Notes under the pieces: model-generated
The model's database searches: none
Told to the model about the DNA's origin: nothing
The model's input: only the letters and a program-made list of their open reading frames with translations
Made by a program: the position numbers and the translations under genes
Assembly (NCBI GenBank): GCA_903837495.1
Contig: CAILUT010000043.1
Location: 40,586 to 104,585 of the forward strand
Length of the DNA: 64,000 nucleotides
Direction: 5' to 3'
From: an uncultured Flavobacteriales bacterium
Lineage (GTDB): Bacteria; Bacteroidota; Bacteroidia; CAIKAF01
In this document: positions 37,295 through 46,012 of the stretch, piece by piece
How positions within the stretch are numbered: position 1 is the first letter of the stretch
Layout: each line of letters starts with the position of its first letter

Positions 37295-38498
37295 ACTCCC
37301 TTTTCTGGGTTGCCTAATCTGGCTGCTTGCCTTCAATACCTTGAGGCCTCAAGACTTTATTCTACTCAGATCAGGCGATAAACTGAACGTTCAAATTTTA
37401 GGCATTACAAAAGAGGCCATCACCTTCCGGCACCCCAATGTGCCCGCCGATTCCATCAGTGCTTTGCCCATTGTAGCCCTGCAACAGGTGAAATTTGCAA
37501 ATGGACTGGAACAGTATTTTTTCTTACCCAACGAAGACCGCTTGAAAATCACTCAAGTGCTTTTACCGAAGAGCACAACAGAAATCTCCATGGACACCCT
37601 GCTGCTGCGCGATGGAAGAATAGAAACTGGGAAGGTGATTGATCGAAGGCGCTTTTCATTGGATATCGGAACTCAATTGGGGAAAAAAGCACAAACCATT
37701 CGCCTCTCTAAAATTCACTGCATCCGATATGCCGGGGGCGTTAAAGAAATCATTTGGCCCCTCTATACCTTTGGAAATCCATTTTTCAAGAGCCGAGGGT
37801 ACGATTACCTTTCGCCCCACTATATAGGCTTTCAAGCTGGAATCAACTTGCCGGTAGGAGCGTTTGCCGAAACCGATAACCAAAACCCGAAATCAGGCTT
37901 TGCCACCGCAGGCCTAAGCCTTTCCTTTTCGGGTTTCTTCCGCGTGTACAACGGCTGGGGACTGTATTTTAGTGGTCAACGCAGCAGCAATTCCTACAAC
38001 AACGGCGGACTTAGGCAAAAACTCTCGGACGAACTTGAATCGGTTGGCTTTTTGGCCTCAAGCCCCGTAAAGCAAAGCGAATGGCTTAACCACACCCTGT
38101 TGTTAGGCCCCTCCTACTGTCTTCAACGCGGTCGCTTTATGGGCAATCTAAACCTGGCTTTTGGACTCATTTTCAGCCAAGCCCCCGTCAATCAAATCAA
38201 CGGAATTTTTCAGGGAATACCCGTTCAATTGTCGTTTATACGGGAATCAAATCCCAGCCCCGCTGTATCGGCCAGCATGGATATACGCTACTTTTTTCAC
38301 CGCAACTTGCAAGGAATCGCCTCCATGCATTTCGTGGGTGCCGAATTAAACCTGGGGCCGATTCAAGAACAGGTAAGCAGCGAAAATCCCATGGCACCTC
38401 CCCCCACCGGCGTGCTTATTCCCCTAAATTCTAAAGCCCCTTTTAGCCAACTCACGTTTCAACTGGGCCTGTTGCTCTCCCTATCTTTCTTTCCCTAA
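37266..38498 (+). CDS. Putative outer-membrane protein with duplicated N-terminal module
   Basis: Encodes 410 residues. Signal-like segment (residues about 10-28). Two copies of a small beta module follow: 'FILLRSGDKLNVQILGITKEAITFRHP...VALQQVKFANGLEQYF' and 'DTLLLRDGRIETGKVIDRRRFSLDIG...KIHCIRYAGGVKEI'. This module is common at the N-terminus of Bacteroidota envelope proteins. Residues about 185-410 alternate aromatic strands and end in 'LTFQLGLLLSLSFFP', as in a beta-barrel. I do not recognise a specific function. It overlaps the MATE gene by 29 bases. Confidence 0.7.
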   Translation: MCQPSKFQFKLPFLGCLIWLLAFNTLRPQDFILLRSGDKLNVQILGITKEAITFRHPNVPADSISALPIVALQQVKFANGLEQYFFLPNEDRLKITQVLLPKSTTEISMDTLLLRDGRIETGKVIDRRRFSLDIGTQLGKKAQTIRLSKIHCIRYAGGVKEIIWPLYTFGNPFFKSRGYDYLSPHYIGFQAGINLPVGAFAETDNQNPKSGFATAGLSLSFSGFFRVYNGWGLYFSGQRSSNSYNNGGLRQKLSDELESVGFLASSPVKQSEWLNHTLLLGPSYCLQRGRFMGNLNLAFGLIFSQAPVNQINGIFQGIPVQLSFIRESNPSPAVSASMDIRYFFHRNLQGIASMHFVGAELNLGPIQEQVSSENPMAPPPTGVLIPLNSKAPFSQLTFQLGLLLSLSFFP

Positions 38499-38593
38499 AC
38501 GTGTTGTAACCTGCACCTCATCTGTTTAACATTTTTTTTTGACAATATGGGCCAAGAAAAAAAGCTTCAATTGGTTTTACCCACAACTAATTA

Positions 38594-38601
38594 TATCTTT
38601 G
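38594..38601 (+). promoter_or_regulatory. -7 box of the YceI gene
   Basis: TATCTTTG, 18 nt before ATG 38620, with a TTG at 38571 at the spacing expected for the -33 element. One of the best complete promoters in the window. Confidence 0.6.
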
Positions 38602-38619
38602 ACCAAAACAAAATAACAC

Positions 38620-39309
38620 ATGAAATCATTGCATCTTTTTTCTTTTGCAGCCTTAGCTTCTGTAAGCTTTTTTTCTTGCGGTTCAAACTCCAATTCTGCT
38701 GATGCCCAAGGTGCCGCAGCAGGCGATTCGACGGCTGTGGTATATACGGTAGATGCCTCTGCCACCAAATTAGGTTGGACAGGAAGCAAATTGGTAGGCG
38801 GCTCTCATTCGGGCAATATTTCAGTTTCTGAAGGAAGCATAGAGGTGGCGAACGGCAACATTGTTTCTGGCACATTCACTGTAGATATGAGCAGCCTTAC
38901 CAACACCGACATAACGGATGCAGAAACCAATGGAAAATTGGTTGGGCACTTAAAATCTGCCGATTTCTTTAATGTTGACACCTTCAAGACTGCCACTTTT
39001 GTGATTTCGGGGGCAACTGTTGCTGCCGATTCATTGGGAAATAGCCACAGCATATCTGGAGATTTGACCATCAAAGGCGAAACCCGCAACATCACTTTTC
39101 CCGCCAAGGTTAGCATGAGCAATGGAATGTTGGTTATGATGGCCGGATTCCAAATTAACCGCACCGATTGGGGTCTTAAATACGGCAGTGGTTCATTTTT
39201 TAAAGGTTTGGGCGACAACGTAATCAACGACAACATTGATTTTACGTTAAATCTAACCGCCAATGCCCCGGCTGAAGCACCTGTAGCTGCTGCCGAAGAA
39301 GTAAAATAA
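38620..39309 (+). CDS. YceI family lipoprotein
   Basis: Encodes 229 residues. Lipobox 'FFSCGS' with Cys at 20. The YceI lipocalin-like barrel spans about 45-205 ('YTVDASATKLGWTGSKLVGGSHSGNI', 'DFFNVDTFKTATFVISG', 'DLTIKGETRNITFPAKV', 'FQINRTDWGLKYGSG'). YceI proteins bind isoprenoid-like lipids in the periplasm. The acidic Ala/Glu-rich tail 'APAEAPVAAAEEVK' is odd and probably unstructured. The gene has its own promoter and a strong terminator. Confidence 0.92.
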   Translation: MKSLHLFSFAALASVSFFSCGSNSNSADAQGAAAGDSTAVVYTVDASATKLGWTGSKLVGGSHSGNISVSEGSIEVANGNIVSGTFTVDMSSLTNTDITDAETNGKLVGHLKSADFFNVDTFKTATFVISGATVAADSLGNSHSISGDLTIKGETRNITFPAKVSMSNGMLVMMAGFQINRTDWGLKYGSGSFFKGLGDNVINDNIDFTLNLTANAPAEAPVAAAEEVK

Positions 39310-39327
39310 GTAACCCGATAGTACATT

Positions 39328-39362
39328 GAAAAAGGGGTTGCTTTCGCAACCCCTTTTTTTTT
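39328..39362 (+). terminator. Rho-independent terminator after YceI gene
   Basis: Stem AAAGGGGTTGC / GCAACCCCTTT with a four-base loop, followed by a run of T. A textbook intrinsic terminator 20 bp after the YceI stop. Confidence 0.9.
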
Positions 39363-39471
39363 CGGCTGGTCAAGCCGATTTTCCTCCCAAAGACCATGCA
39401 CACCTGAACATTTGAATATCCATTATCCGGATCAAACACTGCCCAGCCCAGATGTGCAGGGAAATTGGAAA

Positions 39472-39516
39472 AAAGGGAAGAAGGCCCCGCGCATCCCGCA
39501 ACGGGGCTCTTCTTTA
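39472..39516 (-). terminator. Terminator of ssb
   Basis: On the minus strand, a stem AAGAAGAGCCCCG / CGGGGCCTTCTT with a GC-rich loop, followed by CCCTTTTTTCC. Located just after the ssb stop in the gap between convergent genes. Confidence 0.75.
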
Positions 39517-39531
39517 GTCCCCCACCCTAAC

Positions 39532-39933
39532 CTACTTTTTAGTGCTCAATTCCGCCTCGGCAACAGGCATTTCGGGCATTTCGACCGGCTGGATTTTCTT
39601 GCTGGTCAACATCACCTCTCGAGCCAAAATTTCTGTGAACCAGCGGCTTTCTCCCTGATTGCTGGTATAGTTTGAATAACGCAACTGCCCTTCTATGGCC
39701 ACTGCGTCGCCCTTTTTTAATTTCAACTTTAGGCCGGCGATTTCAGCCGCTTTGCCAAACATCACAATAGAATGCCATTGAACGTCCTCCTTCGATTCGC
39801 CAGCAGCTGTGGTATAGGTGTCAGAGGTAGCCATTCTGAACTTCACCAAAGTTCCTCCGTTTTCTAAGGTTTTCACCTCTGGATCCATTCCAAGGTTGCC
39901 AATGAGTCGAACTGAATTTTTAATGTTTTTCAT
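39532..39933 (-). CDS. ssb: Single-stranded DNA-binding protein without acidic tip
   Basis: Encodes 133 residues. OB-fold with 'NSVRLIGNLGMDPEVK', 'KFRMATSDTYT', 'VQWHSIVMFGKAAEIA' and 'GDAVAIEGQLRYSNYT', typical of bacterial SSB. It binds single-stranded DNA in replication and repair. The C-terminus is 'AEAELSTKK' and lacks the acidic (D)DxxF tip that recruits partner proteins in most SSBs, so this may be a secondary SSB. Two palindromes lie 58-78 bp upstream of the start. Confidence 0.9.
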   Translation of the reverse strand: MKNIKNSVRLIGNLGMDPEVKTLENGGTLVKFRMATSDTYTTAAGESKEDVQWHSIVMFGKAAEIAGLKLKLKKGDAVAIEGQLRYSNYTSNQGESRWFTEILAREVMLTSKKIQPVEMPEMPVAEAELSTKK

Positions 39934-39990
39934 GTTTCAATTTTTAGTACATCACAAAGGTCAGAAGGGAGGGCTTAATTATTCGTTATG

Positions 39991-40011
39991 TAAACGTTTA
40001 ATAAACGTTTA
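39991..40011. promoter_or_regulatory. Paired palindromes upstream of ssb
   Basis: The perfect 10-bp palindrome TAAACGTTTA occurs twice, at 39991-40000 and 40002-40011, centred 11 bp apart, about one helical turn. This is the layout expected for a cooperative repressor or activator site. The binding protein is unknown. Confidence 0.5.
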
Positions 40012-40287
40012 AAAACGGATAATTTCTACAGCCATTGATATCAAAGGGAAAGCGAAGGGTGTCTAAAGGACAAAAAAAAGTAAATTTTAGACTATGGTAT
40101 AAAAAACCGCCCTTTTTGGGGGTTTCAATGAAGCCCAATCCAAGGGATTTTTCAAAAAAACAGTCGGAACAAGGCTCAGAGAGCCATGGCCTAGGTCTGC
40201 AGATTTTGGGCATCCCATACAAACCCAAAACGCCGCCCGCATGCGGAGCGATTTGTTCTTGGTTTTTTAGGGGCTTAAAGGATCGAG

Positions 40288-40446
40288 GTGGCTTGCGGCA
40301 GGGATTGAGTAAGGTAGCCCGAAAGGGGTGCTGCCACGGTCCCGCCAGCCGCGCAGGCGACCCTGGGAGCCCGCGCAAGGCGGCTGGGGCCGAAGCAGCA
40401 CACCGCGGACTACCTACGAAAGCCCGGCTGCCGCCCCAATCCCTTA
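40288..40446 (-). repeat. Interspersed structured repeat, copy F
   Basis: Minus-strand element: GGGGCGGC head, CGGGCTTTCG (40418-40427), a hairpin with arms about 40369-40403 and 40326-40358, apical loop TCCCAGGGTC (40359-40368) closed by GGC/GCC, and tail CTCAATCCCTGCCGC (40295-40309). The loop is the most divergent of the six, but the outer TCC...GTC is kept. It lies upstream of both flanking genes. Confidence 0.7.
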
Positions 40447-40525
40447 AACCAATTTAAAACAAAATTGCCCGCATGCTTTGATGAAGAAGGCTGGAATTTT
40501 CGCTTTTTTTAGATAGGTTTGATGC

Positions 40526-42376
40526 ATGTGCTTTTTTGATGTTAAATCTGTGCGGCGGCATTGCCGTTTGGTTTTTATGCTGCTATCTCCGGCTGCCTTA
40601 CCGGCTCAAATTTCGGTGGCAACCGCAAGCACCGACATTGGTTTTTGGCAATTTAAGCTGGCTTTAAATGCAGATTCTGGAGCGATATCTGGACGGGTAG
40701 AAACGCATTTTTTGGCCAAATCAGACGAAAATTATCTGTCCTTTGATTTATCAAATGTACTTCAGGTGGACAGCGTGTGGGTCAATTCAAGTTCTGTGGC
40801 GTTTGCCCAATTGCCTGGGCATGAACTTCGAATTTTTTCGCCGCTGTTGGCTGGACAGCCCTATATTTCGGTGGTTTTTTATCGGGGGAAACCCATGCAG
40901 GGCTCTGGTTTGGGCGGCTTTTACCTGGGCAATCGGCAAGGAATACCCGAGATTTGGACATTGTCGCAGCCTTTCGCAGCCGCAGATTGGTGGCCAACAA
41001 AAAACACCCTTACCGACAAGGCCGATTCGGTAGAAATGGAGTTTTATTACGACAGTCTTTTTCAGGTTGCTGCGCCTGGATTGTTAACAGAAACAACACC
41101 GGGCAGGTCTGTATGGAAACACCGCCATCCCATTCCGGCCTATTTAGTAGCCTTTGCCTTGACAAATTACGATACCAGTTCTATGCCGGTAAGTGCCTGC
41201 TCAGATACCATTCTGTTTTCGGTTTATCGATTTCCTGAGGGCAATGCAAACCCCAATGCTCAGGCCTTAATGGTGCAAGAGGGTTTGGACTTGTTTTGCG
41301 AGTGGCTGGGGCCATACCCCTATGCCGATGAGAAGTACGGGCATGCCCAGTTTTCAAGGGGTGGGGGAATGGAGCATCCCACCATCAGTTTTATGGGCAG
41401 TTTTGGGTTGGAACTTACCTTGCACGAACTTGTACACCACTGGTTTGGCAACATGGTAACCTGCGGAAGTTGGTCGGACATTTGGCTGAACGAAGGCTTT
41501 GCTACTTATTTATCGGGCATGGGCATAGAAAAAATGAATGGACCTCAGTGGCTTGGCTGGAAACAAAGCCAGCGGTCCGCTGTTTTTGAATTGCCCGATG
41601 AAGGATCGGTATTTGTGGAAGATTCGTTGAATGTAGCCCGGATATTTTCTTCGCCTTGGTCTTATAAAAAGGCGGCCCTAGTGCTGCATCAATTGCGTAT
41701 GTGGCTGGGCGATTCTCTTTTTTTAGATGGGCTTAAGCAGTATGCAAACAGACCCGATTTGCAGTGGAACTTTAGCCGAACTGCAGATTTTAGGCAAAGC
41801 ATGGAAGCGGTTTCAGGTCGGGATTTGGGCGGATTTTTTGAAGGTTGGATTTACAGCCCCGGGCTACCCCGGCTACAAATACAGGCCCAAGCCCTGAGCC
41901 CCCAGTCTGTTTTGCTGCAAGTGCAACAAAGCTCCAACCAAACCAATCAACAGCCAACGCCCTGCTGGGTGTCCGTTTCTTTCCGAAATGGACCCTCTGA
42001 AAAACGGGTTGAGTTTATGCTGCGCGGCAATACGCTCGACAGTCTGATTAACTTTGATTTTATTCCGATGGATGCCGTGGTTGATCCAGAAGCGAATATG
42101 TTGGCACAGGTAATCCAAGTTGATTTTACCCCCTTTCAAGTGGCGGGAGCTGGGCTTTTCCCAAATCCAGGTTCGAATCCTGTTTTGTTGTGCAGCGAAA
42201 CTCCCAAACAGCTGCGGATTTTAAATGCAAAAGGACAACTCATGCAGCGCATGGAAAATCCGCCCTGTGGAGTACCCTTAGCCCTTGATTCGAACCTGCC
42301 AAATGGATTGTACATTTTGGAATTTGATTTTCAGGGGCAGCTTTACTACCATAAATTCATGCAAACGCAACATTAA
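40526..42376 (+). CDS. M1 family peptidase with T9SS C-terminal domain
   Basis: Encodes 616 residues. Signal sequence ending near 'LPAQ' (about residue 28). The M1 zinc site is H300-E301-L-V-H304 with E323 in 'WLNEGF', and 'GGGMEHPTISFMG' is the substrate loop. The last 75 residues ('LFPNPGSNPVLLCSE', 'LPNGLYILEFDFQGQLYYHKF') are a T9SS type A sorting domain. It is a cell-surface or secreted aminopeptidase, a paralogue of the M1 protein at 727 but with a different export route. The 5' region holds repeat F. Confidence 0.9.
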   Translation: MCFFDVKSVRRHCRLVFMLLSPAALPAQISVATASTDIGFWQFKLALNADSGAISGRVETHFLAKSDENYLSFDLSNVLQVDSVWVNSSSVAFAQLPGHELRIFSPLLAGQPYISVVFYRGKPMQGSGLGGFYLGNRQGIPEIWTLSQPFAAADWWPTKNTLTDKADSVEMEFYYDSLFQVAAPGLLTETTPGRSVWKHRHPIPAYLVAFALTNYDTSSMPVSACSDTILFSVYRFPEGNANPNAQALMVQEGLDLFCEWLGPYPYADEKYGHAQFSRGGGMEHPTISFMGSFGLELTLHELVHHWFGNMVTCGSWSDIWLNEGFATYLSGMGIEKMNGPQWLGWKQSQRSAVFELPDEGSVFVEDSLNVARIFSSPWSYKKAALVLHQLRMWLGDSLFLDGLKQYANRPDLQWNFSRTADFRQSMEAVSGRDLGGFFEGWIYSPGLPRLQIQAQALSPQSVLLQVQQSSNQTNQQPTPCWVSVSFRNGPSEKRVEFMLRGNTLDSLINFDFIPMDAVVDPEANMLAQVIQVDFTPFQVAGAGLFPNPGSNPVLLCSETPKQLRILNAKGQLMQRMENPPCGVPLALDSNLPNGLYILEFDFQGQLYYHKFMQTQH

Positions 42377-42432
42377 GGTAGAGTTATGTGTCTATCGAGC
42401 AGAATATCTTACTTTTACTCATTGCAACTAAA

Positions 42433-45006
42433 GTGAACACCCATTTCCGTTTGATTGTCTTTTTGCTCTCCTTCGCTCTACAAGGGCTAGGACAAACGGC
42501 GGTATTTTCGACCAACTGCGATGTTTTGGGCGGCTGGTCCAACACCGGCAGGCGGTACCCATCGAACCAGACAGGATTTAATTTTCAGGCGGTGGTTCCT
42601 GTTGTTCCTTTAAACGACCACACGCCAGGACCGGGTGGGGGCGTTTTTTATACGGAGGGCAATAATTTTTACCAGCAAGCGGGTTCGCAACATTATATAT
42701 TGTATCAATTGGAGTCGCCATCGATTAATTTGACGGGATACGACGATACCCGGCTTGAATTTTCCATGCAGCTTCGTTCTGAAACAGGAAATTGGGACGG
42801 AGGGTATATTGAGTGGAGCACCAACGGGGGGAATAGTTGGATTTTGCTCAATCAGCAAATTTGCCCGAACATGGCTTACGATGGGAACATGAGCCTAAAC
42901 CCTTCATCTACCCCCTATTATTTTTTACAGCACCCTGCTTGGTTTAACTTTAGAACGGTTTGGACTCGAGTTTTGGTCGATGTTTCGGCCTTTGATAACC
43001 TGCCTAACTGCAAAGTCAGGTTTACCTTTCACAGCGATGAGGCAGCAAACGATCGGGGTTGGGCCCTTGACGATATTGCGGTAGTAAGTGTTGCTCGAAT
43101 TGAAGTGCATGGAAATGGAATTAACATTCCGCCCATTGTTAATGTGCCGAATTTGGCCGACAACACAAACTTTGGTCAAACCAGCATCGGAAATCCCATT
43201 ATAAAAACCTTTTGGATTGTAAATCCTGGCGAAAGCCCCTTAACCTTAACCGGCACACCTCCGGTTACCGTTACCGGAAATGGGTTTTCGGTGATAAGCC
43301 AGCCCTCGCCAACGGTGGTACCCGCCAATGATTCTGTTTCTTTTCAGATTCAATTTAATCCCACCCAATTTGGCCTAGTTAATGGACAAGTTTTCATTGC
43401 ACATTCCGATTCATACAGTGTTTGCAACCCCATTAACCCATTTCGGTTCAATATACGGGGCGATGTAATCAACACCCCGCCCATCATTCCCAATCCGCCG
43501 GCCGACACCTTTGTTTGTGTGAATTCGGGCCCGATTCAGCTTTCTTTTTTGGTTCAAGACCCCGAACAGCCGGCAGCGAGTTTAACCCTAAGCGGCAGCT
43601 CATCGAACCTCGGTTTAGTGCCTTTGGCCAATTTGGTGTTTGGGGGCGTAGGAGCAAACCGAACGCTAACCGTTACCCCAGTTGTAGGTCAAACGGGAAG
43701 TTCCACCATTTCCATTACCGTAAACGACAACCAGCAAGCCAACAATACCAGTGTTTATTCCTTTGTTGTAACGGTTGGCGACACCTTGCCGCCCACCGCT
43801 TTATGCCAATCAATCGCGGTTAATTTAAATTCAAACAACCAGGCCAGCTTGACCACCCAAATGCTGGATGCCGGCAGTTTTGACGATTGCGGCATTCAAT
43901 CCTTGGCCTTAAATCTGTATGCTCTGGATTGCAGCCATGTGCCACAAACACCCGTGGTATTGACAGCGACAGATTTTGTAGGACAAACCCATAGCTGCAC
44001 CGCTCTGGTTTCCGTTGTGCCCGTTCCCATGGCTCATGTGGTTAGTACTTCCGGATTCCCTTCAGGAAATGAAATTAGCTGCGCGGGAGCCAACGATGGA
44101 TTTATTCAACTGCAAACCAGCGGTGGCTGCCCACCCTACCAATACAATTGGCTCCAAGTTCCAGGAAACAATGGGGCCAATGCCAATGGGCTTTTGGCCG
44201 GGACCTATTTGGTATTGGTTTCAGATGCAGCAGGACAGTTGGACAGTTTGCTGGTTACCCTGACGGAACCCTCAGCCTTGGTTGATGCAAGCACCTTTAC
44301 GCATCCACGCTGCGCTGGCGACGCCAATGGCAGTATTTCATTGCAAGCCCAAGGCGGCAGCCCCAATTACACCTATTCGGTAGGTCCAGTTTTAACCTAT
44401 TTGCCCCCCAGCACAACCAATTATATCATTACCGACATCAATGGATGCCTCTTAAACGGCAGCATCGCGTTGCTTGCACCCAGTCCGATTGAAATATTGG
44501 CAGATCCCAAGTCGTTTGCCCTGAATTGCGGAGAAAATGTAGAACTGAATTTTGCGGTAAACGGAGGCAATGGAGCCTATGTTTTTGATTGGAATCCCGC
44601 CCAAATTGTCTCCTGTACCGATTGCTACAATCCAACCATAAAACCGACCGACAACACTCAGCTTTCCTTGATGGTAAGGGATTCGTTGGGTTGCGAAAAT
44701 TCCACCGCCTTTTTGTTTGAAATTGCATGTGCCTTGTATGTTCCAAATACATTTACACCGAATGGCGACGGCTTAAACGAGGTATTTAAAGTGATTGCCG
44801 GTGGGGCAAAAGATTTTTCATTGATCATTCACGACCGTTGGGGAAACCAAGTATTTGCCTCGGACGACCTTCAAAAAGGCTGGGATGGAAGAGCCGCAGA
44901 CGGAACGCCTTACATGCCCGGAATATATGCTTACCAACTAATTATAACCCTGCCGGGGGCACATAAACAAGAAGAACGGTACGGGTTTGTGCATCTGGCT
45001 CGGTAA
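42433..45006 (+). CDS. Gliding/T9SS type B secreted protein with SprB-like repeats
   Basis: Encodes 857 residues from GTG 42433, chosen because it directly begins a signal peptide (ends 'LQGLGQ'); a GTG at 42388 gives a 15-residue extension. Order: a jelly-roll-like domain (about 30-215), an abnormal-spindle/choice-of-anchor-like domain ('PLTLTGTPPVTVTGNGFSV', about 230-345), cadherin-like segments, two SprB-like repeats ('CAGANDGFIQLQTSGGCPPYQYNW', 'CAGDANGSISLQAQGGSPNYTYSV'), and the gliding-motility C-terminal domain ('VPNTFTPNGDGLNEVFKV', 'DRWGNQVFASDD'). It is likely a surface adhesin exported by T9SS. Confidence 0.88.
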   Translation: MNTHFRLIVFLLSFALQGLGQTAVFSTNCDVLGGWSNTGRRYPSNQTGFNFQAVVPVVPLNDHTPGPGGGVFYTEGNNFYQQAGSQHYILYQLESPSINLTGYDDTRLEFSMQLRSETGNWDGGYIEWSTNGGNSWILLNQQICPNMAYDGNMSLNPSSTPYYFLQHPAWFNFRTVWTRVLVDVSAFDNLPNCKVRFTFHSDEAANDRGWALDDIAVVSVARIEVHGNGINIPPIVNVPNLADNTNFGQTSIGNPIIKTFWIVNPGESPLTLTGTPPVTVTGNGFSVISQPSPTVVPANDSVSFQIQFNPTQFGLVNGQVFIAHSDSYSVCNPINPFRFNIRGDVINTPPIIPNPPADTFVCVNSGPIQLSFLVQDPEQPAASLTLSGSSSNLGLVPLANLVFGGVGANRTLTVTPVVGQTGSSTISITVNDNQQANNTSVYSFVVTVGDTLPPTALCQSIAVNLNSNNQASLTTQMLDAGSFDDCGIQSLALNLYALDCSHVPQTPVVLTATDFVGQTHSCTALVSVVPVPMAHVVSTSGFPSGNEISCAGANDGFIQLQTSGGCPPYQYNWLQVPGNNGANANGLLAGTYLVLVSDAAGQLDSLLVTLTEPSALVDASTFTHPRCAGDANGSISLQAQGGSPNYTYSVGPVLTYLPPSTTNYIITDINGCLLNGSIALLAPSPIEILADPKSFALNCGENVELNFAVNGGNGAYVFDWNPAQIVSCTDCYNPTIKPTDNTQLSLMVRDSLGCENSTAFLFEIACALYVPNTFTPNGDGLNEVFKVIAGGAKDFSLIIHDRWGNQVFASDDLQKGWDGRAADGTPYMPGIYAYQLIITLPGAHKQEERYGFVHLAR

Positions 45007-45283
45007 GAAAATACGTCCCAAACCCTCTATAACAATTTCGTTGCCTTAATTTGGCGCGGAGCTTCCGCTCAGGCATTGGTATTTGTCCCGGTTTATCTGG
45101 GGCTGTTCAGGCCTAAATTGGTGGGGCATCGGATTGGGAAAACGGCGGGACAATTGAATAATTCCGGTTTAGGAATCGGGAGGGCCTACCCCGCAAAAGG
45201 CGGGAAAAAAGATGCATTACAAGGGGCAGCCCTGTGCATCAGAAAACAGGGGCCAACACAAAAAACCTTAGGTGAGAAAGGAA

Positions 45284-46012
45284 TCAAAATAAAATTCCCA
45301 GCGTTGCATGTATGGTATTCAGTCGGGTATTTCCGGGCGTGTTCCAAGCTCCACCCGCCATAAACGGATAGGCATTTAAAGAGGCAATCGAAGAAAGTCC
45401 GCCGCTGTAGCCAACTTGAAAAGACAATGCAGTGTTTTCATGAAAATAATACAAGAGTCCAGCATCTCCTTGAATTCCAACCCAAGCGGTATTTAGGTAG
45501 GAATTGGCATCGCTTTCCAGTCCGGCTGCCGGGGGGGCTTCGCGGTTCACGCTAGAACTAAGCAGAAAATGGGAGCTGAGCCCAGCGCGAAACATCAGAG
45601 CCCATTTATCGGCGATGCGGCCGGTTTTCATGGTCAGACCGAAGGGAACCATCAGGTATTGAGCGGTATATTGGTTGTTGGAAAGAATGGGACTTGCCGA
45701 GGAAGAATCTTGGTATTGAATTCCAAAGGCCCGAAACTCATGAAACACGCCAGAATGAAGAAGGACGTTGGGCGTAATACCAAACTCGGCATTCAATCCA
45801 TAGGCAAAACCTGGACGCATTCCCAGATCAGAAAATCCAGCCAGATCGTTATCGGTCCACTGAAACAAGGCTTTGGCTTGAAAACCGGCATGAAAAATAC
45901 GCCGCCTAGGTTCAGGGTTGTTTTCAGCCGTTTGAGCCGAAATAGACAAAGAGGTCCAAAGGCATAACAGGAAAAGTGTACTTTTGATTTGAAAGAAGCC
46001 TGCTGTTTTCAT
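45284..46012 (-). CDS. Outer-membrane beta-barrel protein (PorT-like domain)
   Basis: Encodes 242 residues with a signal peptide ending near 'SISAQ'. The rest alternates strands typical of eight-stranded barrels ('PGFAYGLNAEFGITPNVLLHSGVF', 'YLMVPFGLTMKTG', final 'LNTIHATLGILF'). Function unknown. Its ATG (46012-46010) overlaps the gldB ATG on the other strand because both use the same CATG. The 277 bp behind its stop (45007-45283) holds no feature I can support. Confidence 0.72.
   Translation of the reverse strand: MKTAGFFQIKSTLFLLCLWTSLSISAQTAENNPEPRRRIFHAGFQAKALFQWTDNDLAGFSDLGMRPGFAYGLNAEFGITPNVLLHSGVFHEFRAFGIQYQDSSSASPILSNNQYTAQYLMVPFGLTMKTGRIADKWALMFRAGLSSHFLLSSSVNREAPPAAGLESDANSYLNTAWVGIQGDAGLLYYFHENTALSFQVGYSGGLSSIASLNAYPFMAGGAWNTPGNTRLNTIHATLGILF
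45979..45986 (+). promoter_or_regulatory. -7 box for gldB inside the divergent gene
   Basis: TACTTTTG, 24 nt before the gldB ATG at 46011, within the first codons of the opposite-strand beta-barrel gene. Confidence 0.45.

Larger units (their letters stand above)
39934..40525. other. Long intergenic region between ssb and M1 peptidase
   Basis: A 592 bp gap between divergent genes with no credible ORF. It contains the paired palindromes near ssb, a weak hairpin at about 40103-40125 (AAACCGCCC / GGGGGTTT), a small perfect hairpin GGCTCAGAGAGCC at 40173-40185, and repeat copy F. A second GCGGGCGGC-like block (minus strand) at 40232-40245 may be a displaced part of the repeat tail. Confidence 0.6.

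Noticed and set aside
42171..42181. TTCGAATCC-like tRNA T-loop sequence
   Set aside because: It lies in frame inside the second M1 peptidase gene and no acceptor or anticodon stems surround it.
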